A stretch of 64,000 nucleotides of DNA from Jiella soli (lineage in GTDB: Bacteria > Pseudomonadota > Alphaproteobacteria > Rhizobiales > Rhizobiaceae): assembly GCF_020615385.1 (NCBI RefSeq), contig NZ_JAJAVB010000048.1:108034-172033 (forward strand), in the 5' to 3' direction. The position numbers were made by a program, and so were the translations under genes. Numbering within the stretch: position 1 is the stretch's first letter; each line of letters starts with the position of its first letter. Shown here in pieces: positions 1-7,916 of this stretch. The notes beneath the pieces were generated by a model. That model did no database searches. It saw nothing but the letters and a program-made list of their open reading frames with translations, and was not told where the DNA came from.

Positions 1-247
1 CAACTGGATCATCCGAGTCGACGGCCACACCGACAATGTGCCGACCTCGGGCAATCGCTTCAGGGACAATTGGGAGCTTTCGACCGCCCGCGCCGATGCG
101 GTGGTCCGCTTCCTGATCAGCCAGGGCGTGCCGCCGCAGCGGCTTGCCGCTACCGGCTTCGGGGAATTCCAGCCGCTCGAGGAGGGCGATTCGCCGGAGG
201 CACGGGCGAAGAACCGGCGCATCGAGTTCAAGCTGACCGAGCGCTGA
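1..247 (+). CDS. OmpA/MotB-like peptidoglycan-binding protein, C-terminal end (5' truncated by window)
   Basis: Only the last 81 residues are in the window; the reading frame is open from base 2 and ends at the TGA at 245-247. The fragment carries the hallmarks of the OmpA C-terminal domain: GHTDNVP near its start, then an N-W-E-L-S-x-x-R-A helix, A-x-G-F-G-E, and the final K-N-R-R-I-E-F. In this family the domain binds diaminopimelate of peptidoglycan in the periplasm. Rhizobial relatives are often MotB-like proteins beside a MotA/TolQ partner, but the upstream gene is not visible, so the specific role is open. About 160 bp of non-coding sequence follow. Confidence 0.9.
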   Translation, partial: NWIIRVDGHTDNVPTSGNRFRDNWELSTARADAVVRFLISQGVPPQRLAATGFGEFQPLEEGDSPEARAKNRRIEFKLTER

Positions 248-409
248 GGGCGCCCGCGCCGCACTCCGGCGCGCTCGGGCGCATGTCGAGTCTTTCGGCG
301 AAGTCGCTGGATCTCCGGCCCCCTGTCCTTCGTCGCCAGAACTTGCCAAGCTCTAAGCCGTGACGGAAGTCTTCGCCGCCCCGCGACCGGGCGGGGCTGT
401 TTCAGGGGG

Positions 410-1066
410 ATGGTCTTGGCAGAGTGGTATTTCGTCGAAGCCGGACAGCAGGTCGGTCCGCATGACGAGCATGACATGGCGCAGTTCGCCAGGACTGGCC
501 GGGTGCGTCGCGACACCCTGGTCTGGCGCGACGGCATGGCGGACTGGGAGCCGGCGGAACGAACCGAGCTCGCCGGCCGGATCCAGCTGCCGCCGGATCT
601 ACCACTCGTGCCAGAAGCCGCCCGGCGCGGCACCGAGGGTGCGATCGGCGTCCGCCCCATGGGGCAATCCGGAGCTGCGGCGTCCGCTCCCCGGGAGACC
701 GACCGCTCGCTCCCCGGGGCGACATTCGGCGAAGCTTTCACGCGCTTCTGGAAGCGGGGACTGGACTTCCGCGGGCGGGCGAGCCGCTCGGAATTCTGGT
801 ATGCGCAGCTCGCCATCCTGTTGATCGGGATCGTCCTGGCAATATTCGAGACGTTCGCCTGGCCGGGATCCGATCAGCCCGTCGACCAGATCTTCGGGCT
901 GGTGACGCTCATTCCATCGCTCTCGATCTCGGTCAGGCGTCTGCACGACATCGGCAAGTCCGGCTGGAACTACCTCCTCCTTCTCATCCCGGTCGTCGGC
1001 GCGATCATCCTCATCGTCTTCTTCTGTCGGCGCAGTGACGAGCGGCCGAACCGGTTCGGCTGGTGA
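410..1066 (+). CDS. GYF_2 and DUF805 domain membrane protein
   Basis: This 218-residue protein has two modules. Residues about 4-53 form a GYF_2 domain (starts W-Y-F-V, then G-P and W-R-D-G-M-A-D-W), which in other proteins is a peptide-binding fold. Residues 65-105 are a low-complexity linker. Residues about 110-215 are a DUF805 domain with R-x-S-R-S-E-F-W (123-130), R-R-L-H-D-I-G-K-S-G-W (176-186) and three hydrophobic segments at about 131-150, 161-175 and 187-206. The fusion is common in Proteobacteria; the function of DUF805 is not known. It stands alone on the plus strand, and the start follows a short purine-rich run (CAGGGGG). Confidence 0.85.
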   Translation: MVLAEWYFVEAGQQVGPHDEHDMAQFARTGRVRRDTLVWRDGMADWEPAERTELAGRIQLPPDLPLVPEAARRGTEGAIGVRPMGQSGAAASAPRETDRSLPGATFGEAFTRFWKRGLDFRGRASRSEFWYAQLAILLIGIVLAIFETFAWPGSDQPVDQIFGLVTLIPSLSISVRRLHDIGKSGWNYLLLLIPVVGAIILIVFFCRRSDERPNRFGW

Positions 1067-1159
1067 GACGGGTGGTGGAGCCGGATCGCAGGGACCGGGC
1101 CGACGACACCGGTGGCGCCGGTGCCGGCCTGACGGACCCGCAATGACCGCCGTTGCAGG

Positions 1160-1837
1160 ATGACCCGCGCCGCACGCCTGCTCGACCTGATCGAGATCCT
1201 GCGCCGACACCGTCGGCCGATGCGCGGCGCTGATCTCGCGGCGGAATTGGGCGTGAGCCTGCGAACGCTCTATCGCGACGTCGCGGTGCTTCAGGGCCAG
1301 GGCGTGCCGGTCGAAGGGGAGGCCGGTCTCGGCTATGTCCTCGGCTCCGGCTTCAGCCTGCCGCCGCTGATGTTCGACGAGGACGAGATCGACGCGCTCG
1401 TCCTCGGCCTGCGCATGATCGAACAGAGGCTCCCCGATCTCCTCGGCGAAAAGGCCCGCGGCGCGCTTGCCAAGATCGAGGCCGTGCTGCCGCCCGGGCG
1501 GACTGCGACGGACGTGGCGCTCTTGGTTCCGCCGCGGGGTCGGCGGGAAGCGGTTTCACTCGATGCAATCCGTCGGGCTATCCGGACGGAGGAATCCCTC
1601 GACATCGCCTATCGCGACAAGAACGGGAGGGAAAGCCGGCGACGAGTCTGGCCGATTGCAGTCGGCTTTTTCGAGGCGGCGGAGATGCTGGCCGCCTGGT
1701 GCGAGCTTCGTACCGACTTCCGCCACTTCCGCCTCGACCGGGTCCTCTCCGCGACGCCGACCGGCGGCCCCATGGGCCGGCGCCACCGCCTGCTTTTCGC
1801 CGAATGGCGCCTCTACCGCGCCGAGCGGGGCGGGTGA
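1160..1837 (+). CDS. YafY/DeoR-type HTH regulator with WYL domain
   Basis: A 225-residue transcriptional regulator. The N-terminus is a winged helix (residues about 5-60, including L-A-A-E-L-G-V-S-L-R-T-L-Y-R-D-V), typical of the HTH_11/DeoR-like class. The C-terminal half (about 130-215) is a WYL domain with A-W-C-E-L-R-x-D-F-R-H-F-R-L-D-R-V, the signature that binds nucleic-acid or nucleotide-like ligands in this family. A VOC protein gene follows 78 bp downstream on the same strand, an arrangement often seen for such regulators, so the regulator may control that gene. The ribosome-binding site is weak, so the start is moderately certain. Confidence 0.88.
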   Translation: MTRAARLLDLIEILRRHRRPMRGADLAAELGVSLRTLYRDVAVLQGQGVPVEGEAGLGYVLGSGFSLPPLMFDEDEIDALVLGLRMIEQRLPDLLGEKARGALAKIEAVLPPGRTATDVALLVPPRGRREAVSLDAIRRAIRTEESLDIAYRDKNGRESRRRVWPIAVGFFEAAEMLAAWCELRTDFRHFRLDRVLSATPTGGPMGRRHRLLFAEWRLYRAERGG

Positions 1838-1915
1838 CGAACCCGCTGCTGCCATAGGCTGACACTCACCTCGCGTAGCAATGCCTCCGTCATCAACCAC
1901 CACGGAGCACAAGTC

Positions 1916-2278
1916 ATGACCCCTTATGCCCTTCTCTACGTTGCCGACCCCGAGATCTCGGCGAGCTTCTTCGGGGCGCTCTTCGACCGCGAGCCGATCG
2001 ACAGTTCGGCCACCTTCGCCCTCTTCGCCCTGGACGGCATGATGCTCGGCCTCTGGCGCCGCTCCGGCGTCGAACCCAAGGCCGAGGCCGAGATCGGCGG
2101 ATCGGAAGTTGCCTTTCGCGTCGAGAGCGAGGAGGCGGTGCAGCGGCTGGGGGATCGCCTTGCCGAGCTAGGCGCCGTGATCCTGCAGGCGCCGACCCGG
2201 CTCGATTTCGGCTATGCCGTGACGGGCGCGACGTCTGACGGACACCGGATCCGCGTCTTTTCCCGCAGCGTGGCCTGA
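1916..2278 (+). CDS. VOC (glyoxalase/bleomycin resistance) superfamily protein
   Basis: A 120-residue single-domain VOC protein. The N-terminus Y-A-L-L-Y-V-A-D-P-x-x-S-A-x-F-F matches the first beta-alpha unit of phenazine-resistance/glyoxalase-like proteins, and the C-terminus ends in G-H-R-I-R-V-F, the usual last strand. One beta-alpha-beta-beta-beta pair is present twice, as expected for a protein that dimerises to form a metal or ligand site. Substrate cannot be predicted. It lies directly downstream of the WYL regulator at 1160 and is probably under its control. Confidence 0.85.
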   Translation: MTPYALLYVADPEISASFFGALFDREPIDSSATFALFALDGMMLGLWRRSGVEPKAEAEIGGSEVAFRVESEEAVQRLGDRLAELGAVILQAPTRLDFGYAVTGATSDGHRIRVFSRSVA

Positions 2279-2411
2279 AGACCGGCGGTCGGGCGCGGTT
2301 CGTTTCGAACGAGATTGACGGCTTTGTCGGCGCTGTGTCAGCATCCATTCCGCAGGGGCAGATAAGCCCTTGAAAAGACCGCGACGGGAGTGCGGCAGGG
2401 AGGAATTGGAC

Positions 2412-3665
2412 ATGAAACAGGTGCTGATGAGCACGGTGGCCGCGCTCGGCCTCGTGATGGCGTCGCATGCGTTCGCGCAGGACGACAACATGAAGAAGCT
2501 CCAGGGCTTCCAGAAGACCGGGACCTCGATGGACTTCAAGACCATCGAGCAGACCGGCGAGTATGCCGACCAGCTGCGGGAGAACCTCAAGAAGGTCCAG
2601 CTGCCGGACGGCTTCAAGATCGACCTTTACGCGGTGGTGCCGGATGCCCGACACATCGCCGTCGGCCCGCAGGGTGTCGCGACCTTCGTCGGCACCCGCA
2701 AGCAGAATGTCTGGGTGGTCACCGACCGCGACAAGAACCGCGTTGCGGACGAAGTGAAGGAGTTCGCGCCGTCGATCTCCTTCGCCATCCCGAACGGCGT
2801 CTGCTTCTCCAAGGACGGCTTCCTGTTCATCGCCGAGCAGAACCGCGTCCTGGTCATGCCGGCGGCGGAATTCTTCTATGAGAGCCCGGATGTCGCGGTC
2901 GGCACCGTGGTCGAGCAGGGCAAGCTCATTCCCCCATCGGAGGAGAGCTTCAACCACACGGCCCGCGTCTGCCGTATCGGCCCGGACGACAAGCTCTACA
3001 TCGCGCTCGGCCAGCCCTTCAACGTGCCGGCGGCCGACAAGCTCGACATGTACAGGAAGGAAGGCATCGGCGGGATCATCCGGATGAACCGCGACGGCAC
3101 CGGCCGCGAGGTCTATGCCACCGGCATCCGCAATTCGGTCGGCATGCAGTTCAATCCCGCAAATGGCGATCTCTGGTTCACCGACAACCAGGTCGACGGC
3201 ATGGGCGACGACATTCCGCCGGGCGAACTGAACCGCTCGACGGGGCCGGGCCAGAACTTCGGCTTCCCGGTCTATGGTGGCGGCAGCGTCAGGACCAACG
3301 AGTACAAGGATGCCGAAGTGCCGGCGGACGCGGTGATGCCGCAGGTCGAGATGACCGCGCATGCCGCCGATCTTGGCATGGACTTCTACACCGGCAAGAG
3401 CTTTCCGCAGAAATATCGCGGCGGCATCTTCTCCGCCCAGCACGGCTCCTGGAACCGGACCGAGCCGGTCGGCGCGAGGGTGATGTTCACACCGGTAAAC
3501 GACGACGGAACGGCCGGCGAGACGGAGGTCTTCGCCTCGGGCTGGCTGACGGGCAGCGGCGAATATCTCGGCCGCCCGGTCGACGTCGAGATGATGAAGG
3601 ACGGCTCGCTGCTGGTCTCCGACGACCTGGCCGGCGCGCTCTACCGGATCTCCTACGACAAGTAG
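2412..3665 (+). CDS. PQQ-dependent sugar (sorbosone/glucose) dehydrogenase, periplasmic
   Basis: A 417-residue secreted beta-propeller. The start at 2412 is preferred over an in-frame ATG 42 bp upstream because GGGAGGA lies at 2398-2404 and because it opens a clean signal peptide (residues 1-22, ending S-H-A-F-A). The mature protein has the soluble-aldose/sorbosone dehydrogenase pattern: L-P-D-G-F-K-I-D-L-Y, a central F-N-H-T-A-R-V region, G-I-R-N-S-V-G-M-x-F-N-P-A-N-G-D-L-W-F-T-D, and a late Q-H-G-S-W-N-R-T-E-P-V-G. These enzymes oxidise sugars in the periplasm with PQQ and pass electrons to cytochromes; a cytochrome c gene lies just downstream. No PQQ biosynthesis genes are in the window. 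Substrate unknown. Confidence 0.9.
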   Translation: MKQVLMSTVAALGLVMASHAFAQDDNMKKLQGFQKTGTSMDFKTIEQTGEYADQLRENLKKVQLPDGFKIDLYAVVPDARHIAVGPQGVATFVGTRKQNVWVVTDRDKNRVADEVKEFAPSISFAIPNGVCFSKDGFLFIAEQNRVLVMPAAEFFYESPDVAVGTVVEQGKLIPPSEESFNHTARVCRIGPDDKLYIALGQPFNVPAADKLDMYRKEGIGGIIRMNRDGTGREVYATGIRNSVGMQFNPANGDLWFTDNQVDGMGDDIPPGELNRSTGPGQNFGFPVYGGGSVRTNEYKDAEVPADAVMPQVEMTAHAADLGMDFYTGKSFPQKYRGGIFSAQHGSWNRTEPVGARVMFTPVNDDGTAGETEVFASGWLTGSGEYLGRPVDVEMMKDGSLLVSDDLAGALYRISYDK

Positions 3666-3816
3666 GCGATCGCCATTTGCGGCGCCGGGCGGGAAGCGTC
3701 CGGCGCCGTGCCAGCCGTTCCGGCGCCGGCCGATTGCGCCAATCTCCCAACCATCGATCGGCTGTTCGGGTTCATTGCCCCGGCGATGGTCGATCGGGCG
3801 ACGAGGACTGTCCCAG

Positions 3817-4152
3817 ATGACCCCATGCCGGCTCTTGGCTGCCGCGCTTCTTCTTTTTGCGCTGACAGCGCCGCCCGCCTACGCGGCGGACCTTGCCGCG
3901 GGCAAGGCCAAGGCGGTGATGTGCGCGACCTGCCACGGGCCGAAGGGGCTCGCGGTCATGCCGGACGCGCCGAACATCGCCGGCGACAGCGCTTACTATC
4001 TCACCGCGCAGCTAAAAGCGTTCAAATCCGGCAAGCGCCAGCACGAGCAGATGTCGCTGATCGCTCAGAGCCTCAGCGAGGAAGACATTGCCAACCTCGC
4101 GGCCTGGTTCTCCGCGATCGAGGTCGAGGCGACGCTGCCCGAGGTAAAGTAG
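3817..4152 (+). CDS. class I cytochrome c (c4/c553-like), periplasmic
   Basis: A 111-residue small cytochrome. Residues 1-23 are a signal peptide ending P-A-Y-A. The single haem site is C-A-T-C-H at 36-40, and Met79 in Q-H-E-Q-M is the probable sixth ligand. A second in-frame ATG 42 bp upstream would put extra charged residues before the signal peptide, so 3817 is preferred. It follows the PQQ-type dehydrogenase by 151 bp, and the obvious inference is that it takes electrons from that enzyme to the respiratory chain. A rho-independent terminator follows immediately. Confidence 0.9.
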   Translation: MTPCRLLAAALLLFALTAPPAYAADLAAGKAKAVMCATCHGPKGLAVMPDAPNIAGDSAYYLTAQLKAFKSGKRQHEQMSLIAQSLSEEDIANLAAWFSAIEVEATLPEVK

Positions 4153-4153
4153 G

Positions 4154-4180
4154 GGCCCGGACGACGCCCCGGGCCTTTTT
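4154..4180 (+). terminator. rho-independent terminator after cytochrome c gene
   Basis: GGCCCGG at 4154-4160 pairs with CCGGGCC at 4169-4175 around an 8-nt loop, followed by TTTTT. It starts two bases after the cytochrome c stop codon and separates it from the convergent ABC transporter gene. Confidence 0.85.
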
Positions 4181-4195
4181 CTCGGCCGGTTGGCG

Positions 4196-6013
4196 CTACT
4201 CCGCCGCGCCGGCCAGCATCGCGTCAGCGCGGCCAGCCTCGAACTGCAGCCGGGCGAGGCGGGCATAGAGGCCGCCCTTGGCGATCAGGCTCTGATGCGT
4301 GCCGTCCTCCACGATCCGTCCGCCGTCGAGAACGAGGATGCGGTCGGCTTTGAGGACGGTCGCCAGGCGATGCGCGATGACGAGCGTCGTGCGCCCTTCC
4401 ATCAGCCGGTCGAGCGCCTTCTGCACGGCGGTCTCGCTCTCGGCGTCGAGCGCCGAGGTCGCCTCGTCGAGGAGCAGGATCGGCGCGTCGCGAAGAACCG
4501 CGCGGGCAATCGCGATACGCTGGCGCTGGCCACCGGAAAGCGTGATGCCGCGTTCGCCGATGACGGTCTCGTAGCCCTTGTCCATCGCCCGCACGAAGCC
4601 GTCCGCGAGCGCGGTCTGCGCCGCCGCCTCGATTCTTTCGCGCGAGGCGTCCGGATCGCCGAAGGCGATGTTGTCGGCGGCGCTCGCGGCAAAGATCGTC
4701 ACGTCCTGCGGCACCAGCGCGATGCGCCGGCGCAGCGCCTCCAGCGAGGCGTCGCGGATGTCGACGCCGTCGACGAGGATCCGGCCGGCCAGCGGGTCGT
4801 AGAAGCGCTCCAGAAGGCCGAAGATCGTCGACTTGCCGGCGCCGGACGGGCCGACGATTGCCACGGTCTCGCCGGGACTGACGGCGAAGGACAGTTCGTG
4901 CACCGCCGAGACACCCGGCCGCGTCGGATAGGCGAAGCTGACGCCCTCGAAGGCGACCGCGCCCTTGGCGGGCGAGGGCAGGAGGACCGGATCGGCCTTG
5001 TCGGCGATCGCCGGTTCCTCGGCGAGGAGTTCGGTCAGGCGCTCGGCGGCGCCGGCGGCGATCGACAACTCGCCCCAGACCTCGGAAAGCTGGCCGAGCG
5101 CGGCCGCGGCGAAGACCGCATAGAGCAGGAACTGCGAGAGCGTGCCGCCGCTGATCGTCCCGGCCGCAACCCGCTGCGAGCCGATCCACAGGACGGCGAT
5201 GACCGAGGCGAAGATCAGGAAGATCGCGATCGCTGTGAGCACCGCGCGCGCCCTGATCGAGGCCCGCGCCGCCTCGAAGGCGGTGTCGACCGCCTTGCCG
5301 AAGCGCCGTCCGACCCCGCGCTCGAAGGTGAAGGCCTGGACGGTGCGCATCGCGCCGATCGCCTCCGAGGCATAGGCGGTGGCATCGGCGAGCGTGTCCT
5401 GCGCCTGGCGCGAGCGCCGGCGGACGTTTCGCCCGAAGGCGACGAGCGGCAGGACGATCAGCGGGATCGCGGCGATGACGATGAGGGAGAGGCCGGGGCT
5501 GGTGAACACCATCATCGCGACCGCGCCGATGAACATGATGGCGTTTCTCAGTGCCACCGAGGCAGTCGAGCCGACGGCGGCCTTCACCTGCGTCGCGTCC
5601 GCCGTCAGCCGCGAGACGATCTCGCCGGACAGCGCCTGGTCGTAGAAGGACGGCGAAAGCCGCGCCACATGCGTGAAAACGTCCTTCCTCAGATCCGCCA
5701 CCACCCGCTCGCCGAGCGTGATGACGAAGTAGTAGCGTCCGGCACTGGCGATCGCGAGCAGGGCCGCGAGCGCGATCAGCGTCATGAAATAGGCGTCGAT
5801 GAGGGTGGTGTCGGAATGGACGAAACCCTGATCGATCACCCGCCGGACGGCGAGCGGCAGCGACAGCGTGGTCACGGCCGCGAGCGTGAGGAAGATCGCC
5901 GCGCCGGCCGCCATGGCCTTGTACCGCATGAGATAGGGATTGAGACGGGCGAGCGGCTTGAGATTGCGGCGCCGTTTTTCGGTTTCGCCGCTTACCGCTT
6001 TCACATCCGGCAA
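4196..6013 (-). CDS. ABC exporter, fused permease and ATPase (half-transporter)
   Basis: About 605 residues. The start is set at a TTG at 6013 because AAGGAGG sits five bases upstream; in-frame ATGs at 6058 and 6112 have no comparable site and are the alternatives. The N-terminal half holds about six membrane helices with a family exporter pattern ([19 protein letters not shown]). The ATPase half has Walker [10 protein letters not shown] (388-396), the signature L-S-G-G-Q (492-496) and Walker B I-L-L-L-D-E (512-517). It is an MsbA/BmrA-like homodimeric exporter of lipid, peptide or drug; the substrate cannot be told. It is transcribed away from rpmE, as in many Hyphomicrobiales. Confidence 0.88.
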   Translation of the reverse strand: MPDVKAVSGETEKRRRNLKPLARLNPYLMRYKAMAAGAAIFLTLAAVTTLSLPLAVRRVIDQGFVHSDTTLIDAYFMTLIALAALLAIASAGRYYFVITLGERVVADLRKDVFTHVARLSPSFYDQALSGEIVSRLTADATQVKAAVGSTASVALRNAIMFIGAVAMMVFTSPGLSLIVIAAIPLIVLPLVAFGRNVRRRSRQAQDTLADATAYASEAIGAMRTVQAFTFERGVGRRFGKAVDTAFEAARASIRARAVLTAIAIFLIFASVIAVLWIGSQRVAAGTISGGTLSQFLLYAVFAAAALGQLSEVWGELSIAAGAAERLTELLAEEPAIADKADPVLLPSPAKGAVAFEGVSFAYPTRPGVSAVHELSFAVSPGETVAIVGPSGAGKSTIFGLLERFYDPLAGRILVDGVDIRDASLEALRRRIALVPQDVTIFAASAADNIAFGDPDASRERIEAAAQTALADGFVRAMDKGYETVIGERGITLSGGQRQRIAIARAVLRDAPILLLDEATSALDAESETAVQKALDRLMEGRTTLVIAHRLATVLKADRILVLDGGRIVEDGTHQSLIAKGGLYARLARLQFEAGRADAMLAGAAE

Positions 6014-6185
6014 TTCTGCCTCCTTGCCTGTCGGGCTTGTGCAAGACCCGGCCCTCATGTATAGGCTCGAACCCGATTTTGAAAGCGATCTAAGCTTCTC
6101 GATCCCCGCCACATCCCGACACGAATGCGGTCGTCCGCCGCGATGGGTGTTGCCGGGCGGTCGAGTGGCCAGAGGACCCGGACCG

Positions 6186-6407
6186 ATGAAGCAGAAAATC
6201 CATCCCGACTACCACACCATCACCGTCGTGATGACCAACGGCACCGAGTACCAGACCCGCTCGACCTGGGGCTCGGAAGGCGACAAGATGAATCTCGACA
6301 TCGACCCGACCAGCCATCCGGCCTGGACCGGCGGCAACCAGCAGCTGATGGACCGCGGCGGCCGCGTCTCGCGCTTCAAGAAGCGCTACGAAGGCCTCGG
6401 CATCTAA
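6186..6407 (+). CDS. rpmE: 50S ribosomal protein L31
   Basis: A 73-residue protein that begins [10 protein letters not shown] and contains [14 protein letters not shown] and [10 protein letters not shown], the standard L31 layout. It has no cysteines, so it is the zinc-free (C-minus) type found in Alphaproteobacteria. L31 bridges the two ribosomal subunits. The long open frame upstream of the ATG at 6186 is not supported as coding. A hairpin terminator lies 50 bp downstream. Confidence 0.97.
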   Translation: MKQKIHPDYHTITVVMTNGTEYQTRSTWGSEGDKMNLDIDPTSHPAWTGGNQQLMDRGGRVSRFKKRYEGLGI

Positions 6408-6456
6408 GCCGGAGGGTCTCGGCGGGCTTTTGCCCCGGCGCATGACGAAGATTTAA

Positions 6457-6489
6457 GGCCCGGCCGCTGGAAAAGCGGGCCGGGCTTTT
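6457..6489 (+). terminator. rho-independent terminator of rpmE
   Basis: A GC-rich stem formed by GGCCCGGCCGC and GCGGGCCGGGC (one bulge) with a TGGAAAA loop, followed by TTTT. Confidence 0.8.
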
Positions 6490-6912
6490 GTCGTGGCCGG
6501 GATTGCGGTCATTCGAAGGCGGCGGGGGGCTGTGTGTTGGACGACAGCAGGGCGTCTGCGGGCATCCGCACCCCGCCTGCCGCCTGCCCATCATCAGCCT
6601 TTTGGTGGGATGGGGCGCGTCCCCTCATCCAGCCCCCTCTCGGCGAGCCGGTTACACGTCGGCGACTGTGAGCTTTGCTGCCGCTTCAGGAGGATGATGC
6701 GCGTGCACCCGCGATTGGCCGCAAATGTCGAAACTTCGTCATTCTCGCGACGGAGCCCGACAATGACGACGCGGAGAAGTCTCGGCGCCCACCGGGGGCA
6801 TCAAGCCGTCCCGGCAGGTCCATCCCTCCCGTAGCTACGACCCCGACGCTGCGGACGCACCGCATTCCTGCCCGAGGACGCACGGACGTCGAGCACGAGG
6901 CCGTCCTGCAGT
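6490..6912. other. intergenic stretch without supported gene
   Basis: About 420 bp between the rpmE terminator and the stop codon of rcdA. Several short open frames overlap here on both strands, but none has a ribosome-binding site or a recognisable product. I see no convincing hairpin or promoter. Confidence 0.6.
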
Positions 6913-7440
6913 TCAGCTGTGAAATGCCGTCTTCAACAGATCGATCTGCTGGCCCACTGGATTGGGGCTTTCGCCCTCACTCTCGACGGCCGCGCCGTAG
7001 ATCTCGCGGTCGAGCATGGCGATCCGCCGCTCCAGCTTCTGAGCGCGCTCGACGAGGCTGCGGAAGTCCTCCGGCAGTTCCGGATATTGCGGGGAATCCT
7101 TGGCGCTGCCGAGACCTTCGAGCCGCACCTTGACCTTCTCCGCCTCGACCTGCGCCCGGGACATATCCCCCTGGTTCGCCGCCCGCTGCAGGAGCAGCCA
7201 GGAGGCGACCTGCATCAACCGGGTGGTCAGCCGCATGGATTCGGCGGCGTAAAGCGTCGCCGTCGCCTTGGACAGGTCCTTGGCGTCCTTGCGCCCGTCG
7301 CCGTCGAGATAGACGGCGGTCTCGTCGACCAGCGCCATGCCCTCGTTGAACAGGGGCTGGAACGAGCGGGAAAAGGCCAAGTGCTCCGCCAGGCGAATGG
7401 TTCGGTCGTCGTCTCTTGAGTCGGTCATTTGCGTCGTCAT
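6913..7440 (-). CDS. rcdA: DUF1465 family protein, RcdA-like ClpXP adaptor
   Basis: About 175 residues, mostly helical, with the DUF1465 pattern: R-T-I-R-L-A-E-x-L-A-F-S-R-S-F near residue 18, F-N-E-G-M-A-L-V-D-E-T-A-x-Y-L-D-G-x-G-R, then Y-A-A-E-S-M-R-L-T-T-R-L-M-Q-V-A-S-W-L-L. This family includes Caulobacter RcdA, which hands CtrA to the ClpXP protease at the G1-S transition together with CpdR and PopA. A cpdR gene lies at 26524. An ATG at 7440 is used; the frame also allows a TTG at 7452 and an ATG at 7428. A CtrA-like box lies about 130 bp upstream. Assignment to the family is firm; the adaptor function here is inferred. Confidence 0.82.
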   Translation of the reverse strand: MTTQMTDSRDDDRTIRLAEHLAFSRSFQPLFNEGMALVDETAVYLDGDGRKDAKDLSKATATLYAAESMRLTTRLMQVASWLLLQRAANQGDMSRAQVEAEKVKVRLEGLGSAKDSPQYPELPEDFRSLVERAQKLERRIAMLDREIYGAAVESEGESPNPVGQQIDLLKTAFHS

Positions 7441-7566
7441 CGCCTGAGACAAACTCCAAAAGCGCCGTCCGGGTTCAAAAACAATCCTGCCGACGCGGCG
7501 GAGCCGACAGCAAAAAACAGGGTGATGCCAAGCCGCACGCTTTGCAAGCCGCCGTTTAGATAATGC

Positions 7567-7580
7567 TTAACTGTCGTTAA
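7567..7580. promoter_or_regulatory. possible CtrA-binding box upstream of rcdA
   Basis: TTAA at 7567-7570 and TTAA at 7577-7580 separated by six bases (CTGTCG); on the rcdA strand it reads TTAACGACAGTTAA. The CtrA consensus is TTAA-N7-TTAA, and six-base spacers are tolerated at some sites. It lies 127 bp upstream of the chosen rcdA start. A chance match in an AT-richer intergenic stretch is possible. Confidence 0.4.
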
Positions 7581-7674
7581 CGGTTGCCGGGCGCGGCAAG
7601 ATGCCGTCGCGCGGGATGTTTTCCGCAGAGCGCCGTCGCCAGCTGCATCGGCGCAATCTTCCGGCCGAGCGCGC

Positions 7675-7704
7675 AAAAAAAAAGAGCCGCGGGATGGCGG
7701 CTCT
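7675..7704 (-). terminator. strong rho-independent terminator on the minus strand with no gene before it
   Basis: AGAGCCGC (7683-7690) pairs perfectly with GCGGCTCT (7697-7704) around a 6-nt loop. On the minus strand it is followed by an uninterrupted run of nine U residues (7675-7683). No protein gene on that strand reads into it, so it probably ends a small RNA. Confidence 0.8.
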
Positions 7705-7800
7705 CAGGAGTTTCAACAGGGAGGCGTCAAGCAGCGCGGGAACCGCACCGCCTATCCAGAGAACTGGACTGATTTGAGTTAAACATCAGAAAGCTTACCC
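7675..7800 (-). ncRNA. candidate small RNA between rcdA and the quinone oxidoreductase
   Basis: The orphan terminator at 7675-7704 implies a minus-strand transcript starting somewhere between about 7720 and 7880. The sequence just before the terminator contains GCCTCCCTGTTGAAACTCC, a pyrimidine-rich, anti-Shine-Dalgarno-like stretch of the kind exposed in loops of rhizobial trans-acting sRNAs. I do not recognise the family and could not place a clear promoter, so the right-hand boundary is a guess. It is not the 5' leader of rcdA, because the terminator lies between it and that gene. Confidence 0.4.
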
Positions 7801-7916
7801 GAGGATTAACGGGGGCTCGCCTTCGCAAGAATTCCTCTACCTTCCGGGCCCTGGGAACGGCGGCAGGAGGCTTGGGTCTCGCATCACCGGACCTCATTGG
7901 ATGGAAGGACACGAGA

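Noticed and set aside
4190..6064. Plus-strand open frame of 624 codons
   Set aside because: Antisense to the ABC exporter with complete ATPase motifs.
7453..7916. Expected small DUF1192 gene between rcdA and the quinone oxidoreductase
   Set aside because: I looked for its short conserved sequence on both strands and did not find it.
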